Below are positions 53,736 through 62,484 of a stretch of DNA of 64,000 nucleotides, piece by piece. A model generated the notes under the pieces. It did not search any database. It saw only the letters and a program-made list of their open reading frames with translations, and had not been told where the DNA came from. The DNA is taken from positions 62,001-126,000 of the forward strand of contig NZ_JAMXMY010000014.1 of the NCBI RefSeq assembly GCF_024055795.1, in the 5' to 3' direction. How positions within the stretch are numbered: position 1 is the stretch's first letter; every line of letters starts with the position of its first letter. Made by a program: the position numbers and the translations under genes. Source of the DNA: Actinoallomurus purpureus. GTDB taxonomy: Bacteria > Actinomycetota > Actinomycetes > Streptosporangiales > Streptosporangiaceae.

Positions 53736-54887
53736 ATGGCCGCGTACCTGGACTCAGCAGCGACAACCCGGGTTGACCCCCGGGTCGCAGAGGTCGTCCT
53801 CCACTGCATGACCGAGGACTTTGGCAACGCCGGCAGCAGGACCCATGACTGGGGTACCCGTGCCAAACGCGCCGTCCAGCAGGCACGCGAGCAGCTTGCT
53901 GCTCAGGTCGGTTCCAGCCCGTCCGAGCTGATCTTCACCTCTGGCGCGACCGAGAGTAACAACATCGCGCTCCTCGGGCTTGCCGCTTACGGGGAGAAGC
54001 AGGGGCGTCGGCACATCATTACCTCTGCCATCGAGCACAAAGCTGTGATCGAGCCCTTGGAACACCTTGCGTCTCGGGGCTTCGACGTCGACTTCCTTTC
54101 ACCTGGTCCTTCCGGGCGGCTCAGCGTGGCAGCCGTCCAAGAGCGGCTCCGCGATGACACGCTGCTTGTGTCTCTCATGCACGTGAACAACGAAACCGGA
54201 GTGATCCAACCCGTCGCCGAGCTTGCTGATCATCTGCGCGGCACGTCCACCTACTTCCACGTCGATGCGGCTCAGGGCTTCGGCAAGTTGACGGAGGACC
54301 TGAGAGCGCCGATCGATCTCATCAGCATTAGCGGCCACAAGATCGGAGCGCCTAAGGGCGTCGGCACGCTGGTGATCCGCCGGCGTGGGCGCGACACGGT
54401 GCCTCTGGTGCCACTCATGTATGGCGGGGGGCAGGAGCGCAAGCTCCGGCCCGGCACTCTGCCTGTACCGTTGATTGCCGGCCTAGCCAAGGCGACAGAG
54501 ATCTTCGAGCGCGAACGGGATCAGTGGTGGGCCGAGGCAGCCGCATTCCGTTCACGCCTCGTTGACGCGCTGGGAAAGACCAAGCTTCACTTTAACGGGG
54601 ATCAGGAGCATGCTGTTCCTCATATCCTTAACGTCTCCTTCGACGGCGTGGATGCCGAGGCTTTGATCGTCCAGCTCAAAGAGATCGCCGCTGTCTCGAC
54701 GGGGTCAGCCTGCACGAGCGCGTCCTACACACCCAGCCATGTGCTCCGAGGGATGGGACTGCCGGACAGCATCGCCGCCAACGGATTGCGCTTGTCGTGG
54801 TTCCCCGATCAGATCGCAGAGCTCAACGTCGATGAACTGGCTGCCGAGATAGCGGAGTTCCAGGCCGGGACGGCCTTTCTTGGCTAA
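53736..54887 (+). CDS. dndA: Cysteine desulfurase DndA
   Basis: The 383-residue pyridoxal-phosphate enzyme begins MAAYLDSAATTRVDPRVAEV and has the PLP lysine in SISGHKIGAPKGVG and the sulfur-carrying cysteine in STGSACTSASYTPSHVL. It supplies sulfur to DndC. In-frame starts up to 53703 exist, but the ATG at 53736 gives the family length and clears the palindrome. The last codons overlap the stop of the converging methyltransferase-like gene by four bases. Confidence 0.93.
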   Translation: MAAYLDSAATTRVDPRVAEVVLHCMTEDFGNAGSRTHDWGTRAKRAVQQAREQLAAQVGSSPSELIFTSGATESNNIALLGLAAYGEKQGRRHIITSAIEHKAVIEPLEHLASRGFDVDFLSPGPSGRLSVAAVQERLRDDTLLVSLMHVNNETGVIQPVAELADHLRGTSTYFHVDAAQGFGKLTEDLRAPIDLISISGHKIGAPKGVGTLVIRRRGRDTVPLVPLMYGGGQERKLRPGTLPVPLIAGLAKATEIFERERDQWWAEAAAFRSRLVDALGKTKLHFNGDQEHAVPHILNVSFDGVDAEALIVQLKEIAAVSTGSACTSASYTPSHVLRGMGLPDSIAANGLRLSWFPDQIAELNVDELAAEIAEFQAGTAFLG

Positions 54888-56326
54888 CTAGCACCACGGC
54901 GCCGCACCAGGCGATGGCCGCGAAGCTCCCGCCCGCAACGAGCCAGTTCCGCCTCCCAGCCGTCCTCAGTCCCGATCAGCTGCGGATTTCGGTAGAGGCC
55001 CGCTCGCGTCTCGGACTGGGTCAACCGACGGTATTTCGGTACGTCCGGGTCATCGGCGGCGAGGAACTCGTGCTTACGGTGGAGTAGCGGCCGGTTGGCC
55101 GAGACTTCGTACGACTTGAACGATGCCTTCAACGTCGTCAGGTCCACCATGTAGGACGAGTGCAGCTTCGGGTGCGGGTCGGTGTCGAACTCCGGATACT
55201 CCAGCCAGCTCACCGCCCGACCTTGATGACGCAGTTTGGCGACTGTCCAGGAAGCCGGGCGGCCAGCGGCGATTGAAGCACAGTGTTCGTAGAGCCGTAG
55301 CACCGTGGGCGTCTGGTTGATCGCGCGCCTGTGCACGTAAAGCGCCGTGGGCGTCAGTTTCCCGACCTTCGACGCCTGCATGGCCCCTCTGACGTAGGTG
55401 TCGTCCCGTAGCTTGAGTAGCAGGCGGTCGGCCCGCATGCAGGCTTCCTTGTAGGAGGAGAAGAAAGCCCTGACGTCCAGTTGTAGGGACATGGGGAGGC
55501 TGCTGTAGGGGCCACGTCCGTTGAACAGCTCGACCGTAAGGAACAGTAGTGCGGATAGGGTCGATGCCCTGATACCAGCCTCGATCTTTTCGGGGTCGGC
55601 CGACTTTTTCACGATGCGCTGCAGTTCGTTCGGTTGGAGATGTACGAGGAGCTTGGGCATCTCCGTTGGCATCTCTTCCAGCCTTGGTAGGCGACCGCGT
55701 CGCTCGGTGTAGTCCACTACGGAGGCGATTGCTGAGCCGGTGTCGTCGGAGGCCAGCCAGTCTGCGTGTGGAACGATCTTCCGGGCCAGATAACGAAGGC
55801 GCGCGTCGTCGTTCTTGAACGCGTAGACGATGCCTGGGGCGGCGGAGACGCATCGGACACCGGTCGCCTCCTCGACGTAGGAGCGAAGCTCCGCTGGGCT
55901 GAACAGGTGTTGGAATGTCCGTCTGTTCGTCAGGACACCGTCCTCGTACTGCAGTCCTCTCACCTTCGACCGGTCCCAGGTGAGCCGCGTGGTCACCGCA
56001 AGCAGATGCTCCGCAAGCCCCCACGCGTGCTTTAGCGCTTCGCGTCGTTCTTCGGGGTCTTCAATGACGTTGAGGACGTAGGTCAGCAGTACGACATCCG
56101 CTGGTTGAGGAGCGCCGTCAGCGGCGTAGAAGGGGTCCCACCCATGAGCATGGAACTGCATTTCGCGAAGGCCGCGGACATCGTCACCGCGTCCGCTGCC
56201 GTAGTCCAGGACGCTGGTGGCCATGTTCACCTCGCCATCGACAACAGCCTGCCGGGCTGCCACCGACAGTGTGGTGCGGCCGATCGCGGTGAGGCGGCGA
56301 TCGCTCTCCCAGTGCAACCCGGACAT
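54884..56326 (-). CDS. DNA phosphorothioation-associated methyltransferase-like protein
   Basis: The 480-residue protein has a SAM-binding segment (ATSVLDYGSGRGDDVRGLREM, HGWDPFYAADGAPQPADVVLLTYVLNVIED) and downstream blocks LLAVTTRLTWDRSKVRGLQYEDG, FQHLFSPAELRSYVEEATG and LHSSYMVDLTTLKASFKSYE, as in the Dnd-related methyltransferase family (TIGR04096-type). GGGAG lies five bases before the ATG at 56326. It lies 97 bases after the assoc-4 gene and so may be in that operon. The target (DNA, or a regulatory role) is not known. Confidence 0.88.
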   Translation of the reverse strand: MSGLHWESDRRLTAIGRTTLSVAARQAVVDGEVNMATSVLDYGSGRGDDVRGLREMQFHAHGWDPFYAADGAPQPADVVLLTYVLNVIEDPEERREALKHAWGLAEHLLAVTTRLTWDRSKVRGLQYEDGVLTNRRTFQHLFSPAELRSYVEEATGVRCVSAAPGIVYAFKNDDARLRYLARKIVPHADWLASDDTGSAIASVVDYTERRGRLPRLEEMPTEMPKLLVHLQPNELQRIVKKSADPEKIEAGIRASTLSALLFLTVELFNGRGPYSSLPMSLQLDVRAFFSSYKEACMRADRLLLKLRDDTYVRGAMQASKVGKLTPTALYVHRRAINQTPTVLRLYEHCASIAAGRPASWTVAKLRHQGRAVSWLEYPEFDTDPHPKLHSSYMVDLTTLKASFKSYEVSANRPLLHRKHEFLAADDPDVPKYRRLTQSETRAGLYRNPQLIGTEDGWEAELARCGRELRGHRLVRRRGAS

Positions 56327-56423
56327 GGAAGCTCCCGTTCGTTCCGTCGGCACCCCACTCATACCGCGATTCATCGGGTGTCGCTCAGCGATTGCCGAGC
56401 GAGGCCTACTGCGGAGCAGTCGA

Positions 56424-56912
56424 TCAGGATTCGAAGTCGGGCGTTCCGAAGCCGGTGAGGCGCGGGCCGAGGATATCGTGAACCATGCTTTCGGCGGGTG
56501 TCATTCCCCGGCGACAGAGGTTCAGAACGACGTCCATCGGGCGAACATGCGTGCCGCTGTTGAGCTCACCTTGAATGATGGAGAGCCCGCCGTTGGCGTA
56601 CTCCTCGAACACCTTGATCCGCTCGGGGAGACGGTCGTCGGCCATGATCCCCGCATCGTTCGGGTGTGCAAGGACCCCCATCGAGTCGATCACGGCCGAC
56701 ACAGTCGCGGAACTGTTGAAAAGTCCGTAACGGATCGGCTCGCCTGCCTTCTCGAACGGCTCGTGCCGACCTCGCGACCAGCCGAGCGCCGCCGCGAAGA
56801 CGAGAACCTGCCAATAGTTGGGGAACGGACCGCCTTCTTTAGAGACCAGCCGGCCAATGAGATCCTCATGCTCCAGGGGGCGCCGGACGCGGACATCGGC
56901 GTTGAGGACCAT
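56424..56912 (-). CDS. Dnd-system-associated protein 4-like
   Basis: The 162-residue soluble protein reads RRPLEHEDLIGRLVSKEGGP, YWQVLVFAAALGWSRGRHEP, GLSIIQGELNSGTHVRPMDVVL. I match it to the Dnd-associated protein 4 family (TIGR04062-type). The ATG overlaps the ATPase stop by one base (TGATG), so they are translationally coupled. No catalytic motif is seen; a structural or adaptor subunit of the restriction arm is likely. Confidence 0.8.
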   Translation of the reverse strand: MVLNADVRVRRPLEHEDLIGRLVSKEGGPFPNYWQVLVFAAALGWSRGRHEPFEKAGEPIRYGLFNSSATVSAVIDSMGVLAHPNDAGIMADDRLPERIKVFEEYANGGLSIIQGELNSGTHVRPMDVVLNLCRRGMTPAESMVHDILGPRLTGFGTPDFES

Positions 56913-58981
56913 CAGTTCCGAACCTCCGTGAACTCAGCGCCGGTCCGGTCGGAACCGACGACCTGATAGGGGTAGGTGTTTCCGTTCAGCGTAAGTTTCT
57001 CGGTCACACTGCTCACATCGGTCTTGGTGGTGTGCGCGGTGATCACGTACTGCCTGCCGAGACGGGGCCGCAACTCCTGCTCGACGATCTCCCCGGCCTG
57101 CGCTTTGCTGGTGAGGATCACCACCTGGGAGGCGAGTCTAGGCAGGAAGTCGGCAATAGCCTTGCGGTAGTCGTCGTCCAGGTTGCCGAAGACCGCATCC
57201 ATCACCACCGGGAAATCGCCACCGATCCCTTGGATGAAGGTACGACCATTCTCCTGTCCCTCTCGTGCCTCACCGATGAGAGAACCGACGAAGGCGAGGG
57301 CCAGCAGCATGTTCTCGCCGGTGGACTTGGGCGCCGGGATTCGTTCGCTGCCGCTCGAATCCCACAGCTCCAACTCAAAGTCCGGGGTGAGCTCTGGTTC
57401 GTAGCTCTTAAACGACACCTGGCGATAAAGCTCCTGAATACGTGCGTCTAGTCGACGCCGGACTCCCTGAGAAAGGATCTCCAGAATCTTGGCAAGCGCC
57501 GTGCTCGCTTCCTCCACAGCCATGATCCGGCTCCTGATCCGGCGGCTGCGAGCATCCTTGACCTCGAGCTTTTCGATCTGATTCTTCAGACCCTCTTTGA
57601 CGCTTCCTAGCCGCTGGATCTCGGCAATAGCGGCACCGATCGCCGCCACCTTCTCATCCCGGTCGAGCTTAGCCGCATCCAACTTTTCCTCGGTCCGGAG
57701 GACCTCCTCGGACGGTAGGCGCTTGAGTTTGTTTCCGATCTCGTCGATACCGTGCTCGAGGCGGCGCTGCTCCTCTTGTGCCTCGGCAATCCGCTCGTCA
57801 AGGCTCCTCAGCGCTTCGTGCATTCGCGTTCTCTGCTCGTCGATGCTTTCTACGGTCCCCCGGAGCTGGTTCCAGGCGGCTTCCACTTCCGCGAGTCCGG
57901 CACGAGCACGCCAGTGTTCCAGCGCGGTGCGGTGAGGGCTTCCGCCGGTCAGGGGTGTTCCGCAAATACACTGACCGCGCTCAAGCAGGTCGTCAATGAA
58001 AGCCCGCTTGAGCGGTGCCGGGAGCTCGCCACGCTCGCGTAGCTCCTCACAGGCGGCCAAAATCTTGCCCGGCAGAGCGGGGAGGAAGCCAAGGAAGCCG
58101 CTCGTTCCCACTAGCTTGGCGCGCTCCTCCTCTTGCTCCTGCCGCACTGTACGGATGCGCCTCAATTGGTCTTCCATCCGGTACCGCTCCTTTTGAAGCT
58201 CCTTTGCCTCGGTGAGCTGCGTCATCTTGAGGTTCAGCGACTGAATTTCGGAATCGAAGTGCTTCTTCTCCTTCTCGGCGCCGTTTCGGCGCCGCTGCTG
58301 CTCCTGGACCATACGTTCGGTGTCCTCCATCTTCCCAAGGAGGTCGTCCAGCATCTGCTGGGACGCGTCCTCGGCTTTAATACCGCGACGCAGCTTCTCT
58401 GCGACCTTGGGCAGATGGTCGACCGCACGCTCCATGGCCTCCAGCCCGAGAAGCGTCTTGACGGCTTCACGCACATCTTCGCCGCTATCGTGCCTCACCA
58501 AGGCTTCGATGCGCTCACCGTTCACGAAGAAGAAGCGACTCAAGCGCGCGGGCAGCATCTGGTTGAGGATCCCGCTCGGGTTGAGTACTTGTTCGAGATT
58601 TCCGCCTCTCTCGCGCCGCCACAGTTGCAGCTCGGGCCTCGGCCGCGGCTGGATCACGCCGCGCTTAGATGCGTAGACGGATCGCTTCAGGATGTAGACG
58701 TCGCCGCGGTGCTCGAACTCGACTGTTACCGAGGCGGTCAAAGGCGTACCCTCGTCTGCGCTATTCCAGACGGTCGTATTGATGAGTTGGTCCGGCTTCT
58801 CGACGTCTGCACTGAGCTCGCCGTAAAGAGCCCAGGTGAACGCATTCAAGAGGGTCGTCTTGCCGCCGCCGTTGGTGGCCCACAGGACGGTGACGTTGGT
58901 CTCCGGATCCCGCGCGAAGCTGATCTTCTGCGTTCCCTGGTAGGGGCGAAAGTTCTCCAGTTCGACCGAGAGGAACTTCAT
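56912..58981 (-). CDS. SMC/DndD-like coiled-coil ATPase
   Basis: The 689-residue protein starts MKFLSVELENFRPYQGTQKI and has Walker A LWATNGGGKTTLLNAFTW at about 35, two coiled-coil arms (about 180-275 and 360-500) and a hinge-like ERGQCICGTPLTGGSPHR at about 340. The C-terminal GENMLLALAFVGSLIGEA and PVVMDAVFGNLDDDYR (signature and Walker B) close the ATPase. It differs from DndD at 49026 in the hinge and both ends. The ATG shares a base with the upstream TAA (TAATG). It probably forms the ATPase of the restriction arm. Confidence 0.87.
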   Translation of the reverse strand: MKFLSVELENFRPYQGTQKISFARDPETNVTVLWATNGGGKTTLLNAFTWALYGELSADVEKPDQLINTTVWNSADEGTPLTASVTVEFEHRGDVYILKRSVYASKRGVIQPRPRPELQLWRRERGGNLEQVLNPSGILNQMLPARLSRFFFVNGERIEALVRHDSGEDVREAVKTLLGLEAMERAVDHLPKVAEKLRRGIKAEDASQQMLDDLLGKMEDTERMVQEQQRRRNGAEKEKKHFDSEIQSLNLKMTQLTEAKELQKERYRMEDQLRRIRTVRQEQEEERAKLVGTSGFLGFLPALPGKILAACEELRERGELPAPLKRAFIDDLLERGQCICGTPLTGGSPHRTALEHWRARAGLAEVEAAWNQLRGTVESIDEQRTRMHEALRSLDERIAEAQEEQRRLEHGIDEIGNKLKRLPSEEVLRTEEKLDAAKLDRDEKVAAIGAAIAEIQRLGSVKEGLKNQIEKLEVKDARSRRIRSRIMAVEEASTALAKILEILSQGVRRRLDARIQELYRQVSFKSYEPELTPDFELELWDSSGSERIPAPKSTGENMLLALAFVGSLIGEAREGQENGRTFIQGIGGDFPVVMDAVFGNLDDDYRKAIADFLPRLASQVVILTSKAQAGEIVEQELRPRLGRQYVITAHTTKTDVSSVTEKLTLNGNTYPYQVVGSDRTGAEFTEVRN

Positions 58982-59169
58982 TACGCGATTCCCTCAACCT
59001 TCTTCGCCATTTCATCGCGAACCGTGTTTCTGGCCAAAGCCTCGGACTTGTGGAGATTCTCCCATTCCAGAGCGAGAACCATCCTGATGACGTCGTACGC
59101 ATTCGGGTTAATCTTGGTGAGTATCTGCTGGACTCGCTCGATTTCCTGCTGGTCCATCTTGTTGGTCAC
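58981..59169 (-). CDS. Small protein in the Dnd-associated operon
   Basis: Sixty-two residues, starting MTNKMDQQEIERVQQILTKI and containing NAYDVIRMVLALEWENLHKS. GGGAG lies eight bases before the GTG. It is charged and helical, with no membrane segment. The gene is coupled to the ATPase by TAATG and begins 12 bases after the helicase stop, so its product must be made with both and may bridge them. No family was recognised. Confidence 0.7.
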   Translation of the reverse strand: MTNKMDQQEIERVQQILTKINPNAYDVIRMVLALEWENLHKSEALARNTVRDEMAKKVEGIA

Positions 59170-59181
59170 TGAAGTTTCTCC

Positions 59182-61305
59182 CTAAACATCCATGAGCTCG
59201 TAGTACTCGCGCAGGTCACGTAGCTCGCTCAGGGCCTCTCCGTAGTTCTCGGAGTGTTTGGCGAACTCGACGAAGCGCTGCATTTCCCGTCGGAACAGGT
59301 TCCTCTCCGTCTCGAAGAGCTCTTGGTCCTGCGGTGGCACCGCGACGAAATCGATGACCTCGGCCGCTGTCTTTCCTGAAGCTCTACGCAGAATCCTTCC
59401 GCGACGCTGAATGAACTGCCGGGGGTTGCTGCTGCTGGCTAGCATGTAGGCGATCCGGGCGTCCGGAAGGTCGACACCCTCGTCCAGGCAGCGCATCGAG
59501 ACCAGCGCTTCTAGGTCGCCGGCTCCAAACGATTCGAGGAGATTGCGCCGCTCCTGTTTGGACTCCTGTGAGGTATAGGCATGCACACGCATACCGAGCT
59601 GGTTGCCGAGGAGAGCGAGCGCCTGGTCGACCTGGCGCTCGCCGCCCATAGGATCGTCCTCCTTTGGGCGACCTCCCTCGGCGCAGTAGACCAGCTGGAA
59701 CGGCAGCTCGCGCCGCTTGCTGACCTCATCCCGTAGCGCGGCGATCTTCCCTTCAGCGTGACCGAGCACCTTCGCTCGCTTATTGAGCAGTTGGCCGAGC
59801 TGTGCCTCTGCGTCGTCGCGGGCCCTTCCCCTGGCACCTTTAACCTGGCCATAAAGTGCGCCGATCTTGCCGGTGAGGATCGTGTAGTGTGCCGCCTCTT
59901 CGTCGGTGAGGGGAACCAGCACCGGGCGGTACTGGTACCGGGTGAGCGCGCCCAGCTCGATCGCGTCCTTGAGCCCGAGGCCGATCAGGGTCTCCCCGAA
60001 GTAGCTGCGGAGTGCCTCGGTGCCCTCGTCGTCGAACCAGCGCTCTGGCGTGGCCGAGAGTGCCAGCCGCCACGGCGCGTTATCCGGCAGGCCGGAGCGG
60101 TAGTGATCGGCCCCCAGGTGGTGAGCCTCGTCCGCAATGAGCAATAGCTCGTTTCCTACAGACGACAGAACATCCTGGAAGGCGGCCGAGCCGAAGGTCT
60201 TGTTGGTGACGACCAGGGTTATTGCTTGTCCCGGTCGCAGGCCCGCGATCGCATTATTCGCTTGAGCTCGCCATGTAGTTACCGAATCCCGGCACTTGAC
60301 CGGAACGACCCCAAACCGGTTGAGTTCCTGCGACCACTGCTCGACCAGGTCGAGTAGGGGAACCACGATCACGGTTACGAGGGAGCTGCTACGAGCCCGC
60401 AACTGGCGGCCGATCTGGTCGAGTGCCGCTAGAGCGGTGATTGTCTTACCCGTGCCGGTCGCCATCTCGAAGATGCCGCATGCCCCCGCTTGGAGCCACT
60501 TCGTAATGGCATCCTTCTGGTACTCGCGCAGCTCGATTTCCTCGGGAGTGCTGGCCCAGCCGTACTTGCTGGCCTCTTCACGACGACGTTCGCGATCCTG
60601 CCGTGCGGAGGCGTCCGAGTCGGCCTTGGCCATCCGCGCTGCCAGCTCGCGCAGATGCTCCTCCGCCTCGTTTGGAAACTCCAGCACTTCGAGGCGCTGG
60701 GTTTTTCCCTCCCACAGTGCGGCGAAGTTTTCCTCGATCCGTCGTACCCGGCGCGCGTCTCCCGGCGTCCAAGAGGTGAACACTTCAATGGATTCGAAGT
60801 TGTCCTCCATCGCGGCGCGCGTCTCGTTCAGGGAGCCGGTGAAGGCGACCGTGTTTCCCTCGTAGTCGGTAACGACGCCGATTTTCTCGTGATAGATGCC
60901 GAGCCCGTTAGTATTCGCTACGACCGCGATCTTGATCTCGAGAACGCCATCGGCGATCAACTTGCCCAGCGTTCCGAGCTTCTTAGCCGCCCGCGCATCG
61001 AGCGTTTCGGGAGCGACCGCTCGGGCAACGGCCCGTGCGACGATCGCGCGGTACTCATAACCTCGGCGGATGTCCTCGACATCGTCGGGTGAGAGCAGCG
61101 GGCCGGCTACCAGGCGGATCTTGCCGCCGTTCGTGCGCAACCCGTCGACACCACGCGCCACCAACTCCAGGGAGGTGCTGGTGAAGTAGCCGACGGCTCG
61201 GTCATACTGTACGGCCTTCGCGAGCACCGGTATGTAGAAGTCGTTGGCGACGTTACTAATGTCAGTTCTGTAGGAGTCTTCTATCGGGACGCTGGGCAGG
61301 CTCAT
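59182..61305 (-). CDS. PLD-family nuclease fused to SF2 helicase, candidate phosphorothioation-dependent restriction enzyme
   Basis: The N-terminal 230 residues are phospholipase-D-like with GIYHEKIGVVTDYEGNTVAF (HxK) and GSLNETRAAMEDNFES. From about 270 an SF2 helicase follows: LREYQKDAITKWL, Walker A MATGTGKTITALAAL, Walker B LLIADEAHHLGADH, LALSATP, and MRCLDEGVDLP with RRGRILRR. The architecture resembles type III/ISP-like restriction helicases and the helicase family associated with Dnd (TIGR04095-type). The ATG at 61305 has an AGGTG site; a GTG at 61314 is possible. It heads the restriction-arm operon. Confidence 0.87.
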   Translation of the reverse strand: MSLPSVPIEDSYRTDISNVANDFYIPVLAKAVQYDRAVGYFTSTSLELVARGVDGLRTNGGKIRLVAGPLLSPDDVEDIRRGYEYRAIVARAVARAVAPETLDARAAKKLGTLGKLIADGVLEIKIAVVANTNGLGIYHEKIGVVTDYEGNTVAFTGSLNETRAAMEDNFESIEVFTSWTPGDARRVRRIEENFAALWEGKTQRLEVLEFPNEAEEHLRELAARMAKADSDASARQDRERRREEASKYGWASTPEEIELREYQKDAITKWLQAGACGIFEMATGTGKTITALAALDQIGRQLRARSSSLVTVIVVPLLDLVEQWSQELNRFGVVPVKCRDSVTTWRAQANNAIAGLRPGQAITLVVTNKTFGSAAFQDVLSSVGNELLLIADEAHHLGADHYRSGLPDNAPWRLALSATPERWFDDEGTEALRSYFGETLIGLGLKDAIELGALTRYQYRPVLVPLTDEEAAHYTILTGKIGALYGQVKGARGRARDDAEAQLGQLLNKRAKVLGHAEGKIAALRDEVSKRRELPFQLVYCAEGGRPKEDDPMGGERQVDQALALLGNQLGMRVHAYTSQESKQERRNLLESFGAGDLEALVSMRCLDEGVDLPDARIAYMLASSSNPRQFIQRRGRILRRASGKTAAEVIDFVAVPPQDQELFETERNLFRREMQRFVEFAKHSENYGEALSELRDLREYYELMDV

Positions 61306-61314
61306 CTCTTGCAC

Positions 61315-61769
61315 CTGTTGATCAACTGAAGGAACCCCATCGCATTGGGCGTGAACGCAGTAGCCCCCTTGCCTGATCTAGAGCCGTCTCTACCTGGATC
61401 GTGAGTCCTGCGTCGCAGCTCTTGCCGACGCAATGCTGCGGAGAAAGCGAATCGGGTGGCACCGCGCTCGTCGAGCCGGTGCGCCACGTCGTTCCGCCTC
61501 CTGGATCGGGGGAGAAGCAGCCTAGGCCCTTAGCTGAGAACCACGAGCCCAACCGACTCCAGGCGGATGGGGTCGGCAGAGCCACCGGGGTACTTGGCGC
61601 ACACCCGCCAGGTGTCCTCGACACAGGGACGCGGTCGGTGCGGCCCGGCGAGGAGCTCAGAGACGGCGTGTCTCCATACAAGGGGAAGTTAAGCGATGCG
61701 ACTGTGAGCCGGGAGAACGGCGGATGGGACGAAGCAGCCAGTCTCCTTCCGCTTCTGCATGCCCCGGGG
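61315..61769. other. Intergenic region between Lsr2-like and helicase genes
   Basis: The 455 bases separate two genes on the same strand. A forward frame of 131 codons (61401-61796) is not convincing. The region should hold the promoter of the five-gene operon. Confidence 0.4.
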
Positions 61770-62327
61770 TCAGCCATTGCGGGACTCGCCGCGTAGAACC
61801 TGGAGGAAGTCCTGGAGCTTTGAGTCGGACGTGTCAGCGTCGATGGCGGGGTCGAAGGCCGGAACGTCGTTCCCTTCCTCAGCATCCCAGAGGCCTGGTG
61901 AGTTCTGCGGTTCTTGGGCGTGTTCGGTGTGGTACAGATCGACGACCCAGGCCGGAACCCGGCCGCGATCGCCGATCGAGATGCCCTTCTGTTGCGCCCA
62001 CGCGCGGATGACAGACGCCGGCACGTCATCCGAGCGGTACTTGGAGCCTGGGGCATCACTGACCTGGCTCGCGAAGCTGTTCGACCGGTCGGCCGTTCTT
62101 GTGCCCCTCTGGTTTGACGCCGAGGCCTGATCATCTATCAGTGAGAGCAGGACTGCGGCGATCATGTCCCGGTAGGCGGTCCAGATGTAGCGCGGCATCG
62201 CATCCATCCCGCGCCGGCTCATGAGCTCATTGGCCCATTGCTTGGCGTAGACATCCCGTACGAGTACGGACATGTCGGAGAGCCTCTCAAGCCGCTCCCA
62301 CGGCGGAATCTCGACTTCGTCGGTCAT
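61770..62327 (-). CDS. Lsr2-like C-terminal-domain protein
   Basis: The 185-residue protein ends in a region with VPASVIRAWAQQKGISIGDR and GRVPAWVVDLYH, which has the Lsr2 pattern (helix, then DRGRxP AT-hook-like turn). The N-terminal part (WERLERLSDMSVLVRDVYAKQ, RYIWTAYRDMIAAVLLSLID) is new and not the Lsr2 dimerisation domain. GGAGGGG precedes the ATG at 62327. Lsr2 domains bind the minor groove of AT-rich DNA; here the protein may regulate the island or recognise invading DNA. Confidence 0.72.
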   Translation of the reverse strand: MTDEVEIPPWERLERLSDMSVLVRDVYAKQWANELMSRRGMDAMPRYIWTAYRDMIAAVLLSLIDDQASASNQRGTRTADRSNSFASQVSDAPGSKYRSDDVPASVIRAWAQQKGISIGDRGRVPAWVVDLYHTEHAQEPQNSPGLWDAEEGNDVPAFDPAIDADTSDSKLQDFLQVLRGESRNG

Positions 62328-62484
62328 GGCCCCTCCATGGTTCAGGTGTAGTTCCTCGAGGACGAAGGGCTTGGGTGGCACCCGTCGGAGCAGACACTGG
62401 CGCGAGAAGTCTGCCCCGACGAGCGGTCCGTTCGTGGCTGCGCGAAGGTGAGGTCCTAGACCCTCGACGGGCCCAGGCCGGTTG

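Noticed and set aside
61401-61796. Forward 131-codon frame between the Lsr2-like and helicase genes
   Set aside because: No start signal or family pattern, and it overlaps the end of the Lsr2-like gene on the other strand.
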